DNA from: Pycnococcus provasolii | Lineage: Eukaryota; Chlorophyta; Pseudoscourfieldiophyceae; Pseudoscourfieldiales | Direction: 5' to 3' | Length of the DNA: 64,000 nt | Assembly: GCA_049487715.1 (NCBI GenBank) | Contig: CP150561.1 | Span: 310,001-374,000, forward strand | Shown here: in pieces, positions 1-8,788 of the stretch | Numbering within the stretch: position 1 is the stretch's first letter | How the letters are laid out: each line of letters starts with the position of its first letter | The notes under the pieces: generated by a model | The model's input: the letters and a program-made list of their open reading frames with translations, nothing else | Database searches by the model: none | Told to the model about the DNA's origin: nothing | Made by a program: the position numbers and the translations under genes

Positions 1-515
1 AGGGGCGGGCAACACCGCGAAACGAGCTCGCACAACATGAAAAGTAAACCTCAAATTGTTTTTTTTTCTTCTTCTTTTTTGTTCAGCTACGAAGCGGTTC
101 CTTAAGCTCAGCAAGACACCACCTCAGACCTGAAGAGGCGAACGGAGGCTGCACTTACAAGCTGGCAGAGCTTGACGCGTCCTGGGAATGCAAATGCCGA
201 TGGACACAACGACGACGACGACGACGACGACGACGACAGCGACGACGACGAACCAGCAGGGGCGGGCAACACCGCGAAACGAGCTCGCACAACATGAAAA
301 GTAAACCTCAAATTGTTTTTTCTTCTTCTTCTTTTTTGTTCAGCTACACTTCGGCTGCACTTACAAGCTGGCAGAGCTTGACGCGTCCTGGGACTGCAAA
401 TGCCGACGGACACAACGACGACGACGACAGCGACGACGACGAACCAGCAGGGGCGGGCAACACCGCGAGACGAGCTCGCACAACATGAAAGTAAACTCAA
501 ATTGTTTTTTTTTCT
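1..515 (+). repeat. Tandem triplication of a gene 3' end (acidic C-terminal exon)
   Basis: The same segment begins at 1, 258 and 449 (spacings 257 and 191). Each copy ends an open plus-strand frame with the same short tail, residues AGNTAKRARTT or AGNTARRARTT and then TGA. In copies two and three an acidic run precedes the tail: about nine Asp in one and four in the other, encoded by a (GAC)n microsatellite. After each stop comes a gt...pyrimidine tract...ttcag stretch that looks like an intron 3' end. The simplest reading is that the terminal exon and 3' flank of a plus-strand gene lying left of the window were duplicated in tandem, with Asp-number variation from repeat slippage. Only the last part of the first copy is inside the window, so the parent gene cannot be named. 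Confidence 0.55.
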
Positions 516-571
516 TTTTTCACACACATACACATACACACATACAAGTATATCATCATCATCATCATCAT

Positions 572-2050
572 CTATCTTTTCTTCTTCCGCTTCACACCAC
601 CACTTTCACTTTCACTTTTCAATTGTTTTGCAATTCTAAATTCCCACAAGCACAACTTACCCTCCTCGCCCACGCTCACCGCCAAGCAGCTCTTACCCTC
701 CTCACCTACGCTCACCTCGCTCACAACAGTCAAGCCACGCACGACATCTGTGTGCGCACGTCCTTCCCCCTCTTTGCCGCCACCGGCAAAAACAACGAGC
801 GCGTCGGCAGCACGACCAGGCACCAGGCAGCGAGCATCAAATAGTCCCGCGCTGCCATTCGACGTGCCGAGTGCCACCATGCGCGAGCCTCCGCACCGCA
901 CGACGCCGATGACGTACGTCGCATCGCTTCCATCCACGCGGCGCCAACCACCGTCGCCTGGGAGGTGCTCCGTCTCGCTTGCCGCGACAAGTGCACCGAC
1001 GGGTGGCGGTGAAATGCGTCGGGCGTCAGAACTTCCAAGCGTCTCTGTTGCACCCATCAGGTCGGCGTCCACGTCGTACAGGAAAACGCCCTCGTCCGTC
1101 GTCTGGCATGCAATGTTCGCACCGCTCTCGCACGAATGGTCGTGATCGTCGCCGGCAAACGTCCAGACGTGCTCGCACGCGGATCCGACGGGCACGACGC
1201 CAGCGAGCAGCTCGTCGTCCTCGTCGTCATCCTCGTCGTCGTCATCCTCGTCGTCGACGTACTCGTCGTCGTCGTAGCTTTCCGGAGGAGAGACGCGCGT
1301 CTTTTGCCTCTTTGGAGTTGCCGCGGGCGCACTCTCACGTGCCGCCGCCGCCGTTGTCGCGGTGGTACCCGTCGCCCTTGCAATATCAAACAGGCAAATC
1401 AACCCGTCTTGTGCCGCCGTGAAGATCATCGGCCTGTCGTCGAAAGAGTACGACGCCATCCCCGTCACGCCCTCGCTGTGAAACGATCTCAGCGTGGCAA
1501 TCGCCTCGTCCGCCTTCCGCGCGTCGAAGAGCTGAATCGTGCCGTCCGACCTTCCGACGGCGACATTCCAAGGCAGGTGCTGTGCAGGTGCACCACACAC
1601 GGCCCACGCCTCCGCTCCTGGCGTTTGCAGAATAGCTGCTGGCGTACTTGCTGCACTCCCTTCTTTGTTGACGTCGAAGCACTTGACTGATCCGTCGGCA
1701 CAGCTTGCGACGAGCCACTGCGTTCCTTGTGCGTTGTTCTCTCCTTCAAAGGAGCCAGGTTGCATGTTGACGAACTCGCACGCCGTAATTTTCCCACCAA
1801 ATGCGCAGGTTCCTACATGGGTCAAAAACGGCGTTGAAGACGGTGCGTTATAGGTAAGTCGGTACCAGTGCAGTTCGCATGATGATGTCGCGCATGCGAC
1901 GTGAACAACACCCTGCCCCTTCAAACAGGAGGATACGCACAAACTCAGAGCTACGGACGCCTGAAATCCTCCTTCCCTGAGAGAAGGTAAGGCGATCTGA
2001 GCGACTAAACGTGCCGCCGTCTGGGGCATTAAAGCCGCCGCCGACGCCAT
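572..2050 (-). CDS. WDR89: WD40-repeat protein, WDR89-like
   Basis: 492 aa, no signal peptide or membrane segment, so probably cytosolic or nuclear. WD-like strands are visible at roughly residues 160-175 (VGRSDGTIQLFDA), 205-220, 310-325 (TTDEGVFLYDVD) and 395-410 (LGTSNGSAGLFDA). A long Asp/Glu run sits at about 245-275 in a loop. The order of features matches WDR89: a DEG...DVD strand, then a GTSNG strand, then a His-x3-Val-Arg strand, then a final CLWEF strand and a lysine/arginine-rich end (KRKKKR). The family is a single beta-propeller of poorly known function. The start is the first in-frame ATG and the leader to the first blade is short. The last blade carries a small in-frame duplication (SVGEEGK occurs twice, 14 residues apart). 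It converges with the gene off the left edge and diverges from the GT29 fusion. Confidence 0.6.
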   Translation of the reverse strand: MASAAALMPQTAARLVAQIALPSLREGGFQASVALSLCVSSCLKGQGVVHVACATSSCELHWYRLTYNAPSSTPFLTHVGTCAFGGKITACEFVNMQPGSFEGENNAQGTQWLVASCADGSVKCFDVNKEGSAASTPAAILQTPGAEAWAVCGAPAQHLPWNVAVGRSDGTIQLFDARKADEAIATLRSFHSEGVTGMASYSFDDRPMIFTAAQDGLICLFDIARATGTTATTAAAARESAPAATPKRQKTRVSPPESYDDDEYVDDEDDDDEDDDEDDELLAGVVPVGSACEHVWTFAGDDHDHSCESGANIACQTTDEGVFLYDVDADLMGATETLGSSDARRISPPPVGALVAASETEHLPGDGGWRRVDGSDATYVIGVVRCGGSRMVALGTSNGSAGLFDARCLVPGRAADALVVFAGGGKEGEGRAHTDVVRGLTVVSEVSVGEEGKSCLAVSVGEEGKLCLWEFRIAKQLKSESESGGVKRKKKR

Positions 2051-3050
2051 TGATCCAAAAGGTGGTCAAGCCGCCGCCGCCGGAATCACGAACACAAAAA
2101 GACAGGGGAGGGGCGGGGACTTTGGGGATCCCGCTCGGGGGGTCACCCCGACCATTTTGCACTGGCAGGAGGATTTGTTGTAACGGGAAGAAGGTTCCAT
2201 TTCAACTGCCTGAACGAAACAGTAATAATGGCGTCCACGCGCTACGGTACCTCGAGGGTCCGCCGACCCACCCATTGCCGTCCGTCGTGCAGCGGATGGC
2301 GACGTTGCAAACGGCGCGGGAGGTGGAGCTGCGCCTGGAGTTCGCTTTCAAGTTTCAAGACGAAGAAGTACTATCGCCAAGTCGCCAAACATCGACGACG
2401 ACGACGTCGAGGTGGTTGCGTACGAAGTGGCAATGCAACACGCAAACGACCTCAATAACGCTTCCGAACCGAAATTCATGTTGCCATTGCGTACGCCCTT
2501 GCCTGCGAAAAACACGGAAAAACATCCTACAAGAACTTCTACAAACCAACAGACAGGCTCTCAAAAGACGTCCATTTGGTGGAAGGCCTTTCGTAAGGGC
2601 GGAAAAGCATGTGCATAACCGCCTAAATCACGAGTTCGCTGATTGTGTGGGTGGCGTCGTGAAGGAATTAGATGAGTTGCATGTCGTACCCGTTGAGGTA
2701 ACTTTGAGTGATAGGCGGACGTGATTATGAGCCTTTCGCCGATCGCGAAAGCGACGGTTGGGCTTCGGAAGCAGCACACAATTGTCGTGGCGATGGCGGG
2801 CGTGACCACGGGCCACGGCGAACGTGGAGACGGATTACGACGGAAGCGAGTATGGGAAGGCGCCGAATGGCGTCGTGTACCACTGTACGAAGGGGGCGTA
2901 CGACGGCTTGCACGCCATGATGATTCTGGGATTCGATTCGAATTCGGGGATTCATTGAACCTTTGTTGGGCCAAAGTTCTGAACTCTCAAAGTTTTCTTT
3001 CCCCCCTTGATTCGGACCGGACCGGATCGGAGCAACCTTGCAAGAGATCA
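2051..3050. pseudogene. Intergenic gap with fragments resembling a decayed gene
   Basis: Upstream of two divergent genes. The plus strand holds short stretches that read like real protein but in different frames: about 2300-2390 (Ala/Glu/Lys-rich helix-like), 2410-2500, 2480-2600 (contains CEKHGKTSYKNFYKP), and 2803-2948 (contains YDGSEYGKAPNGVVYHC) ending in TGA. No two can be joined without a frameshift or an intron I cannot place with confidence. The last fragment is immediately preceded by an in-frame stop. This could be a relic gene or a multi-intron gene with short exons; no family was recognised. Confidence 0.3.
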
Positions 3051-5597
3051 ATGGCGCCCCGATCCGAACATGCATCACGCAGCACGGCCAGCACGGCCAT
3101 GGCGTCATCGTCGTCGTCGTCGTCGGCGGCGGTGGCGGCTTCTTTTGTATCTTTTGTTGCACTCGCACTTGCGAGGTGGTGGTTGTTGGCTTGCTCGGTG
3201 GTCCTACCTGTCTTAAACATGTTGATATTGGCCGGTTCTCTTCCACCACCACCGGTTGCCTCAAAATCAGCTGTGAGAGGAAGAAGAAGAAGAAGGAGAA
3301 GAAGTTTGTCGGCAGCAATGTGGCAATTTGGCGGTGTCTTTGCGTTCTCTGCGCGCCTCTTCTCCTCCTCCTCCTCCGCCGCCGCTGCAACAGCACCAGC
3401 ATCAGCATCAGCAGACACAGCAAAGCTCACTCACCACCAAATACCACCAAATATGGACGCCTGCACGCCTCATCATCACTTCTCACCAACTCTCCTCCAA
3501 AGCTCGTCAGAAGAACGCACACAAGCACACATGGGAGAGCACAGCGTCTTCGCCCGCCAAAACGCCAAAACCATAATACCCACAAACTTCAAACACCCTT
3601 CGAACGAAGACGCGGAAACATTGAGAAAGAAGTATTACGGAAAACTCAAAAGGTGGAGAGATAAAGCTCCAACATGCTGTGAACCAGACTCCTCCTCCTC
3701 CTCCTCCTCCTCCTCGCCACCGCGACAACAACAACAGCAGCAACAACAACAACAACAAACAAACACAAGCACGTGGACGCTTGAGGACGTTTCATCGTCC
3801 TCTTCAACGTCCTCTGAAACGTCCTCTTCAGAAGACGCAACCACCACCACATGCACCCCCTGCAGCACACCGCGCCTGAAAACTCATGCATTAGGCTCTT
3901 GTGCAGTCGTCTCACTCAGTGATACGCAACTGAGAAGGAAGCCGCTTGGGCACGAGATTGACTCTCACGACACGGTCGTGCGACTCGGGTACGCACCTAC
4001 CGAAGGGTACGAAAAGTACGTCGGCAGACGGGTGGACGTCACACTCATACGCATGCACACGCGGAAGCGTGACTGCAAGCTCGCGCACGACGTGTGGCGC
4101 GAACAGGGTGGCAAGGTGGTGCCGAAGAAGTTTTATGTGCTGCTTTCTGGAGAACGAAAGGGAATCAAAACACGATCGCTTGCAACAGCGTCTGGGAGCC
4201 ACAGCTGCACGCCGGCGTCGATGCCAACGTACAAGAACAGACCTGTGCTGTACCTCGAGGATCCACCGGAACAACTTCTTGACGTGCGCGACAGCCTCTT
4301 CGACAATCTCGCCGCAGAGTATGCCTTCAGAGAGGACAGAAGCAGCAACGACACAGCCACCAATGATGCGTACAACCCGAAAGGTGGTTTCAAGCCAACG
4401 AGCGGGTACTACACCATCTACAGCCTACTCGGTTCGCGGCTGTGCAAGTCAATCACCCTCTACGGCTTCTACGACGATTACCAGGCGCTGCACTACTTTG
4501 CGTGGCAGCGGTCTGACGATGGGTCGTCGTGGGTGCCGCGCGTGCACAACACCACGGCAGAGAAGGGCAGGAATGCGAAACGTGCGCCAGTTCCCTCGCA
4601 TCCGCTCAAGCCAAATCACGTCAACGGAGCAGAGAGCTGGGTCTACCGCGCGCTTATGGCGACTGGTAACGTGTGCGTTAGAACAGCACCGATCGAGACG
4701 AGTAAGGACGACGACGACAGCGACGACGGCACGGCAAGTCCAAACCCAAAGAATGATCCAACGAAAGTTGACCATCTCAAGCCTATAGGTACATCATGCA
4801 AAATCCAACCCAATCATCTCGACTACACCGCGAACAAAATTGCAAATGCCACGATGAAAAACGACCCATATCAGCACGTGTACATTTCCGAAATTTTTCA
4901 CAAAGATGTGTACAGGTGCATGATGGACCATCTGCCAACGAACAACAAGGCGTACGGGCGGCTGAAAGCTGGGGTAGAGCGCTACATGATCACCCTGCTT
5001 TCGAACAAGCGCAGCATGCCCGGCAAGACGTCGAGCTCGGGGAAGTTTGTGCCTCTCCTCAGCAGGGACAAGGATCGCCACGGCTTTGACGCGGATTTCT
5101 GGGGTGCATTTGCCAAGGCGTTTGGGTCCGAGAGGTTTCGAGATCTATGGCTAAATCTCTTCGATAACACACTTTCCTTGAGAAAGGCTGATTGGAGAAG
5201 CTTTGCGGGAAGTAATCTTGGATTCAAAATGGAGCTGAACCGGGACCGTGGCGGATTTGAAATTGGGCCGCATACCGACAGCCACGGCAAGTGGGTGACT
5301 GCTCTCTACTACCTGCCTCGCCAAGAAAGAGTCGGCGGCGGAACATGTGTCGTGCGAAGTCGCAGTGGACGCGTGCAGCACGGAGATAGCTCTTGGGAAA
5401 CTTGGAATGATCCGGACTTTGAAATTGTGGATCGGGCCGCCTTCCACCCCAACTCCGTATTCGCCTTTGCTCCATGCCAGTCGAGTTGGCACGCGGTGGA
5501 ACGCATGTCATCGTCTGCAGCATACAGAGATACGATCCAAAGCTTCGTCATGACTCTTGGCGGCGACAAGGTGAGAAAGGCGAAATGTGCCAATTGA
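3051..5597 (+). CDS. GT29 sialyltransferase-like / Fe(II)-2OG dioxygenase fusion, Golgi type II membrane protein
   Basis: 848 aa from the ATG at 3051. The frame is open further upstream to 2721, but that part lacks protein character. A hydrophobic anchor (about residues 25-60) and a Ser/Gln-rich stem suggest a type II Golgi protein. The GT29 domain follows: sialylmotif L starts at Cys284 (CAVVSLSD...EIDSHDTVVRL) and motif S lies near 447 (PTSGYYTIYSLLGSRLC...YGFYDD), keeping the Cys pair that forms the family disulfide. The usual His-Tyr-x-Glu of motif VS reads LHYFAWQ, so His stays and Glu is not obvious. The C-terminal part (about 600-848) is a 2OG-Fe(II) oxygenase fold with PHTDS (His741, Asp743), distal SSWHAV (His814) and an Arg about twelve residues on. 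Fusion is direct in one uninterrupted frame. The sugar donor and acceptor are unknown; algae of this type are not known to make sialic acid. The next gene is a convergent paralogue. Confidence 0.8.
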   Translation: MAPRSEHASRSTASTAMASSSSSSSAAVAASFVSFVALALARWWLLACSVVLPVLNMLILAGSLPPPPVASKSAVRGRRRRRRRSLSAAMWQFGGVFAFSARLFSSSSSAAAATAPASASADTAKLTHHQIPPNMDACTPHHHFSPTLLQSSSEERTQAHMGEHSVFARQNAKTIIPTNFKHPSNEDAETLRKKYYGKLKRWRDKAPTCCEPDSSSSSSSSSPPRQQQQQQQQQQQTNTSTWTLEDVSSSSSTSSETSSSEDATTTTCTPCSTPRLKTHALGSCAVVSLSDTQLRRKPLGHEIDSHDTVVRLGYAPTEGYEKYVGRRVDVTLIRMHTRKRDCKLAHDVWREQGGKVVPKKFYVLLSGERKGIKTRSLATASGSHSCTPASMPTYKNRPVLYLEDPPEQLLDVRDSLFDNLAAEYAFREDRSSNDTATNDAYNPKGGFKPTSGYYTIYSLLGSRLCKSITLYGFYDDYQALHYFAWQRSDDGSSWVPRVHNTTAEKGRNAKRAPVPSHPLKPNHVNGAESWVYRALMATGNVCVRTAPIETSKDDDDSDDGTASPNPKNDPTKVDHLKPIGTSCKIQPNHLDYTANKIANATMKNDPYQHVYISEIFHKDVYRCMMDHLPTNNKAYGRLKAGVERYMITLLSNKRSMPGKTSSSGKFVPLLSRDKDRHGFDADFWGAFAKAFGSERFRDLWLNLFDNTLSLRKADWRSFAGSNLGFKMELNRDRGGFEIGPHTDSHGKWVTALYYLPRQERVGGGTCVVRSRSGRVQHGDSSWETWNDPDFEIVDRAAFHPNSVFAFAPCQSSWHAVERMSSSAAYRDTIQSFVMTLGGDKVRKAKCAN

Positions 5598-5667
5598 GAA
5601 GAAAAATATCGAGAATGTACACACACATACAAAATATACAGTTACATTAGTTTTTATTTCAAATTCA

Positions 5668-6618
5668 TTACAACAACCTCTTTGACGTGCGAGAAGGTTC
5701 GTCCACCACACGCTGAATGATTCCCGCTTCCATCAAATCACGCATGCACTTCTTCTCATATTTTATAGTCTGGCTCTGGCCAAGCAGACGCCGTACACCA
5801 CCACCACCACCACCCGCGGCGTACTTCCATTCGTCAATCATCCAGTCCCTCTTATCGAGTGTAACGTAGTCGTCCGGCCTTTTGGATTTCCTAATCTTCA
5901 CGCGCCCCGACGGCATCTTCCTTTTCGACACACCTTCCGTGTAGTACCAAGCCTTGATATCCGGCTTGGTATCATACACCCCAAAGCCGTACATAGAGAT
6001 GCTAGCGCAATTGTGAGCTAGGAATAGCATGGAAAGGAACCCAGACGTGGGCCCGTGCCCCACGTCTCGAAAGTAAGGAGTCTGCGCGTACTCCTTCGCG
6101 AACGACGGGTGCATCACGTGAACCTTCTTCTCATTGAGACGCTTCAAATCACGCGACTTGCATGGTGGTCCATGAATGCACCATTTCCCAGCCACCACAG
6201 TCTCGTTCTCCTGCTCGCGAAATCCTTCGGAATAATTGTTCGTGTAGCGAAGTGTCGTCTTCGATCCTACGTCATCCTCGAAACCCCTCACGGGTGCATT
6301 GTTGATGCGCATCACCACGTCGTGCTGATCGATTTCGCGCCCCAATCCGGACTTGGCCATGGCAGAACTACTGCTGACAAGTGCACATGTGCGAAAGACT
6401 TGAAAACCAGCTGGTCCGTGAATTCCATGGGGGGAAGTCCTTGCAACGAAGCGTCGCTGAGCGATGCACCCCACGGCGTGTCGCGAAAGGCATCTGCGCC
6501 AGACGCTACCATTGTCAGGTCTCCTGAAGAAGTGACATGTGGGAATACGCCGCTCACGCAAGCTGGCAGTGCTGCGCGCGCTTGGCATAAAGGAGTGCTT
6601 TCCTGCACAGATGGACAC
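5668..6618 (-). CDS. GT29 sialyltransferase-like domain, probably the C-terminal part of the upstream dioxygenase gene
   Basis: The minus-strand frame holds a clear GT29 domain. Motif L is RTCALVSSSS, then GREIDQHDVVMRINNAPVRG, then GSKTT; motif S is GPTSGFLSMLFLAHNCASI followed by YGFG. The paired cysteines are present. The motif VS position reads WYYTEG, so the catalytic-type His is replaced while Glu remains. The frame is open to 6618, but residues before about 6402 do not look like protein. The convincing upstream sequence lies in the frame of the dioxygenase gene, which reads through 6402 as ...GLPPMEFTDQLVFKS. A one-base slip at 6391-6402 would join the two into one protein of about 909 aa. 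I therefore think this is the C-terminal domain of one fused gene rather than a separate gene. It ends 70 bp from the end of its convergent paralogue. Confidence 0.65.
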   Translation of the reverse strand: MSICAGKHSFMPSARSTASLRERRIPTCHFFRRPDNGSVWRRCLSRHAVGCIAQRRFVARTSPHGIHGPAGFQVFRTCALVSSSSAMAKSGLGREIDQHDVVMRINNAPVRGFEDDVGSKTTLRYTNNYSEGFREQENETVVAGKWCIHGPPCKSRDLKRLNEKKVHVMHPSFAKEYAQTPYFRDVGHGPTSGFLSMLFLAHNCASISMYGFGVYDTKPDIKAWYYTEGVSKRKMPSGRVKIRKSKRPDDYVTLDKRDWMIDEWKYAAGGGGGGVRRLLGQSQTIKYEKKCMRDLMEAGIIQRVVDEPSRTSKRLL

Positions 6619-8396
6619 TTGTTGCCATCTTGGTGGTCGTTCCTCCGTGTCGCAGTGGTTGCAGCAGCGGCATCTGGCTGTATCACCCGCTCATCTTTCG
6701 CTCCGTCACCACCACTTTGCTCCGCCATGACACACTTCGCCTTCTTACCATATTTCTCGATGGCGTCGTCGAAGCGAACTTTTTTCCCCTTCGCCTTGTC
6801 GGCAAAGTACGTCCGCACCTTTTTGTTATGCAAGGCTCGGACCGTGATGAACGCCTGAAGCGTGTCCCGTGCCGCATTACCAATTGGGCGCACTGCATGC
6901 CAACTGGACTGGCAGGGTGCGAAGATAAAAGCGCTGTTCGGAAGGAACGGCGCCGTGTTCACCTCCTCAAACTCACCGGCGATGGACGAGTTTTTCCAGT
7001 CCGAGCCGTACGTCATGCCGAAACCACCATCCTCGATCCGTGATCGTGACAGGAACGTACTTGTGCCCACGTGCTTCGCCGAATCGTCCCTGGGCAGGTA
7101 GTAGAGAATCGTGAGCGCTTTCTCGTTGGAATCCGTGTGTGGCGTGATGCCGTAATCCTTGCCATCGCGCGCGAGGTCGAGACGGTGCTCAAATTGCCCG
7201 CTGCTAATCTCCACCTCGAGATCTCCGAATCGCGCCGCGAGCGAGGGTTCGAATTTTCGCAGCCACCTGTTTCTGATGTCGTCTCCCATGAACGTTTTGG
7301 CAAAGCTCGCCCAAAACCTGTGCTTCTTTGCGTTTGGAACGCGCTGCACGCTGCCGCCTTCGCCCTTGACTCTGATGTAGAACCGATTATTCTTTTTCAT
7401 CGCGTGATAGCGGTTCGTCTGCTCCGGCGTCGGAAGCGCGTTGAGCATGCAAGCGTAGAGCGACTCGCTGAACACATTACGCACGAACATGTGCGCGAAC
7501 GGCTTGTAGTCAACCTTCGTCGCGTCGATGCGATCGAGCGTGTACTTGAGCATCTTTTCAAATGCCACCTCACTGCAGTCGCCGTCCGTCTGCTTCGGCG
7601 GCCGCTCGCTGACTTCACCGCTGGATTCGCCATCCGGCAGCGAAATTCCACTCGGCAGCTTGAGCGACCCGTCCTTGATACGAGCGTCTGTGGGATAGAC
7701 GTAATCGCCGTCCATTTTTATGCGCGTCTGGTAGTTGACTTGGATGGCTCTCCTGTCGCCCTCGAGCAGCTTGTATCCGTGAAATCCGCTCTTCTTGTTC
7801 TGAAACGCTGCCGGGTTCTTGAAGGCGAGCAGGTTGCCTCCGTACGAGTCAACCTGTACCTCGTAGTCGTCGATATTCCTCGACCGAAGCAGCCTCAGCT
7901 TTCCGCCGTCGCCGTCGCCGTGCGTCCACTCCTCGTTGAGGTACACGAGAACGCTTACTCGTTTGCTCGCGTCGTCAGCGTGAATGCGTCCGTCCATCTT
8001 CCAGCTGACACCTCGCATAGATACGCGCGTGAATGTGTTTGCCAAGCTGACGTCGAACGCCGTTTCCAGCGCGTTTCTGAACTCGAGCGACTTGAGTTGT
8101 TTTAGCAGGCGGTCAAACTCGCCGTAGATCTCCCCTTTCTGCGCAAGTTCCACCTCGTCGACGTGCGCCTTGGTTTTGAGTGACGGCGGGAAGTCTCGGT
8201 TGATATGCTCAAGGTGCTTGACGAATTGTGGGATAACGAAGTGCGCAAACGGCTTTTTCACGACGCGCGCGTTTTTGATGAGCTCGAGGTCGAAGAGAGA
8301 TGGCGGAGAGGTGGAGGCGGAGGCGGAGGCGGCACCACAAGCTACCGTTAAGACTGTTAAGGCGACATGAACGAAACAGAGCAAGAAGGACAACAT
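6312..8396 (-). CDS. Secreted tandem Fe(II)-2OG dioxygenase (two domains), N-terminal part of a GT29 fusion
   Basis: The start is the ATG at 8396, which gives a good signal peptide or anchor (MLSFLLCFVHVALTVLTVA); longer in-frame starts up to 8645 lack protein character. Two dioxygenase domains follow. Domain 1 has HADD (His139, Asp141) and FHGY (His206) followed by an RRAIQV strand. Domain 2 has PHTDS (His420, Asp422) and SSWHAV (His500), followed by ARDTLQAF. Domain 2 is plainly homologous to the dioxygenase domain of the neighbouring plus-strand fusion (shared FAPCQSSWHAV and LYYLPR). All iron ligands are present, so hydroxylase activity on a protein or glycan in the secretory pathway is likely but not proven. 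After about residue 665 the frame should pass into GT29 sequence but is out of phase by one base near 6391-6402. The ORF then runs on meaninglessly to 6312. Confidence 0.75.
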   Translation of the reverse strand: MLSFLLCFVHVALTVLTVACGAASASASTSPPSLFDLELIKNARVVKKPFAHFVIPQFVKHLEHINRDFPPSLKTKAHVDEVELAQKGEIYGEFDRLLKQLKSLEFRNALETAFDVSLANTFTRVSMRGVSWKMDGRIHADDASKRVSVLVYLNEEWTHGDGDGGKLRLLRSRNIDDYEVQVDSYGGNLLAFKNPAAFQNKKSGFHGYKLLEGDRRAIQVNYQTRIKMDGDYVYPTDARIKDGSLKLPSGISLPDGESSGEVSERPPKQTDGDCSEVAFEKMLKYTLDRIDATKVDYKPFAHMFVRNVFSESLYACMLNALPTPEQTNRYHAMKKNNRFYIRVKGEGGSVQRVPNAKKHRFWASFAKTFMGDDIRNRWLRKFEPSLAARFGDLEVEISSGQFEHRLDLARDGKDYGITPHTDSNEKALTILYYLPRDDSAKHVGTSTFLSRSRIEDGGFGMTYGSDWKNSSIAGEFEEVNTAPFLPNSAFIFAPCQSSWHAVRPIGNAARDTLQAFITVRALHNKKVRTYFADKAKGKKVRFDDAIEKYGKKAKCVMAEQSGGDGAKDERVIQPDAAAATTATRRNDHQDGNKCPSVQESTPLCQARAALPACVSGVFPHVTSSGDLTMVASGADAFRDTPWGASLSDASLQGLPPMEFTDQLVFKSFAHVHLSAVVLPWPSPDWGAKSISTTW

Positions 8397-8788
8397 TTTG
8401 GTTATATGCACGCCAAACGTTGGCGGTTGCGGCCGCCAAGAACGACGCGACGACGCCACTACGAGGCGCAAACGCAACCCGTCGCCCACCAACACGCGCA
8501 CCGGCATCGTCGCCCGTGGTGCTTGATCGCTCCGAATCCAAATCAAGCTGCCAAGAACAGAATAGGACGGGACGACGCGGATGAGAGTGACCACCCATCG
8601 CAACGCAGCTTTAGCACGTACTGTACGGCCATCAGCCATGTGCAATTGTGACCATCGTGACCAACGAACGTCGAAGCTCCTTCATTTGATGAGTGTGATT
8701 CTCACGTATTGTTAAGTGGTATACTGTACACGATTGACTATCTAGTATTACACCTATGAAGTTACACAGCCTTGGTGTGACACCTCTG
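8397..8788. other. Intergenic gap, no feature seen
   Basis: Between the start of the tandem dioxygenase gene and the end of the prolyl-hydroxylase-like gene, both on the minus strand. It should contain the promoter of the former and the terminator of the latter. AT content rises around 8680-8755. No repeat, RNA gene or conserved open frame was recognised. Confidence 0.5.

Noticed and set aside
108-539. 143-codon minus-strand frame with poly-Ser and poly-Val
   Set aside because: Produced by the GAC microsatellite inside the tandem repeat; the plus strand carries the repeated stop and the better reading.
572-2050. DPH7 (diphthine methylesterase), which would pair with DPH1 at 54 kb
   Set aside because: The strand order, the DEG...DVD blade and the basic C-terminal end fit WDR89 better, and no DPH7-specific motif was seen.
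2721-3050. N-terminal extension of the GT29 fusion to the ATG at 2721
   Set aside because: This part is not followed by a membrane anchor at a sensible distance and shows no protein-like composition, while the ATG at 3051 puts the anchor near the N-terminus.
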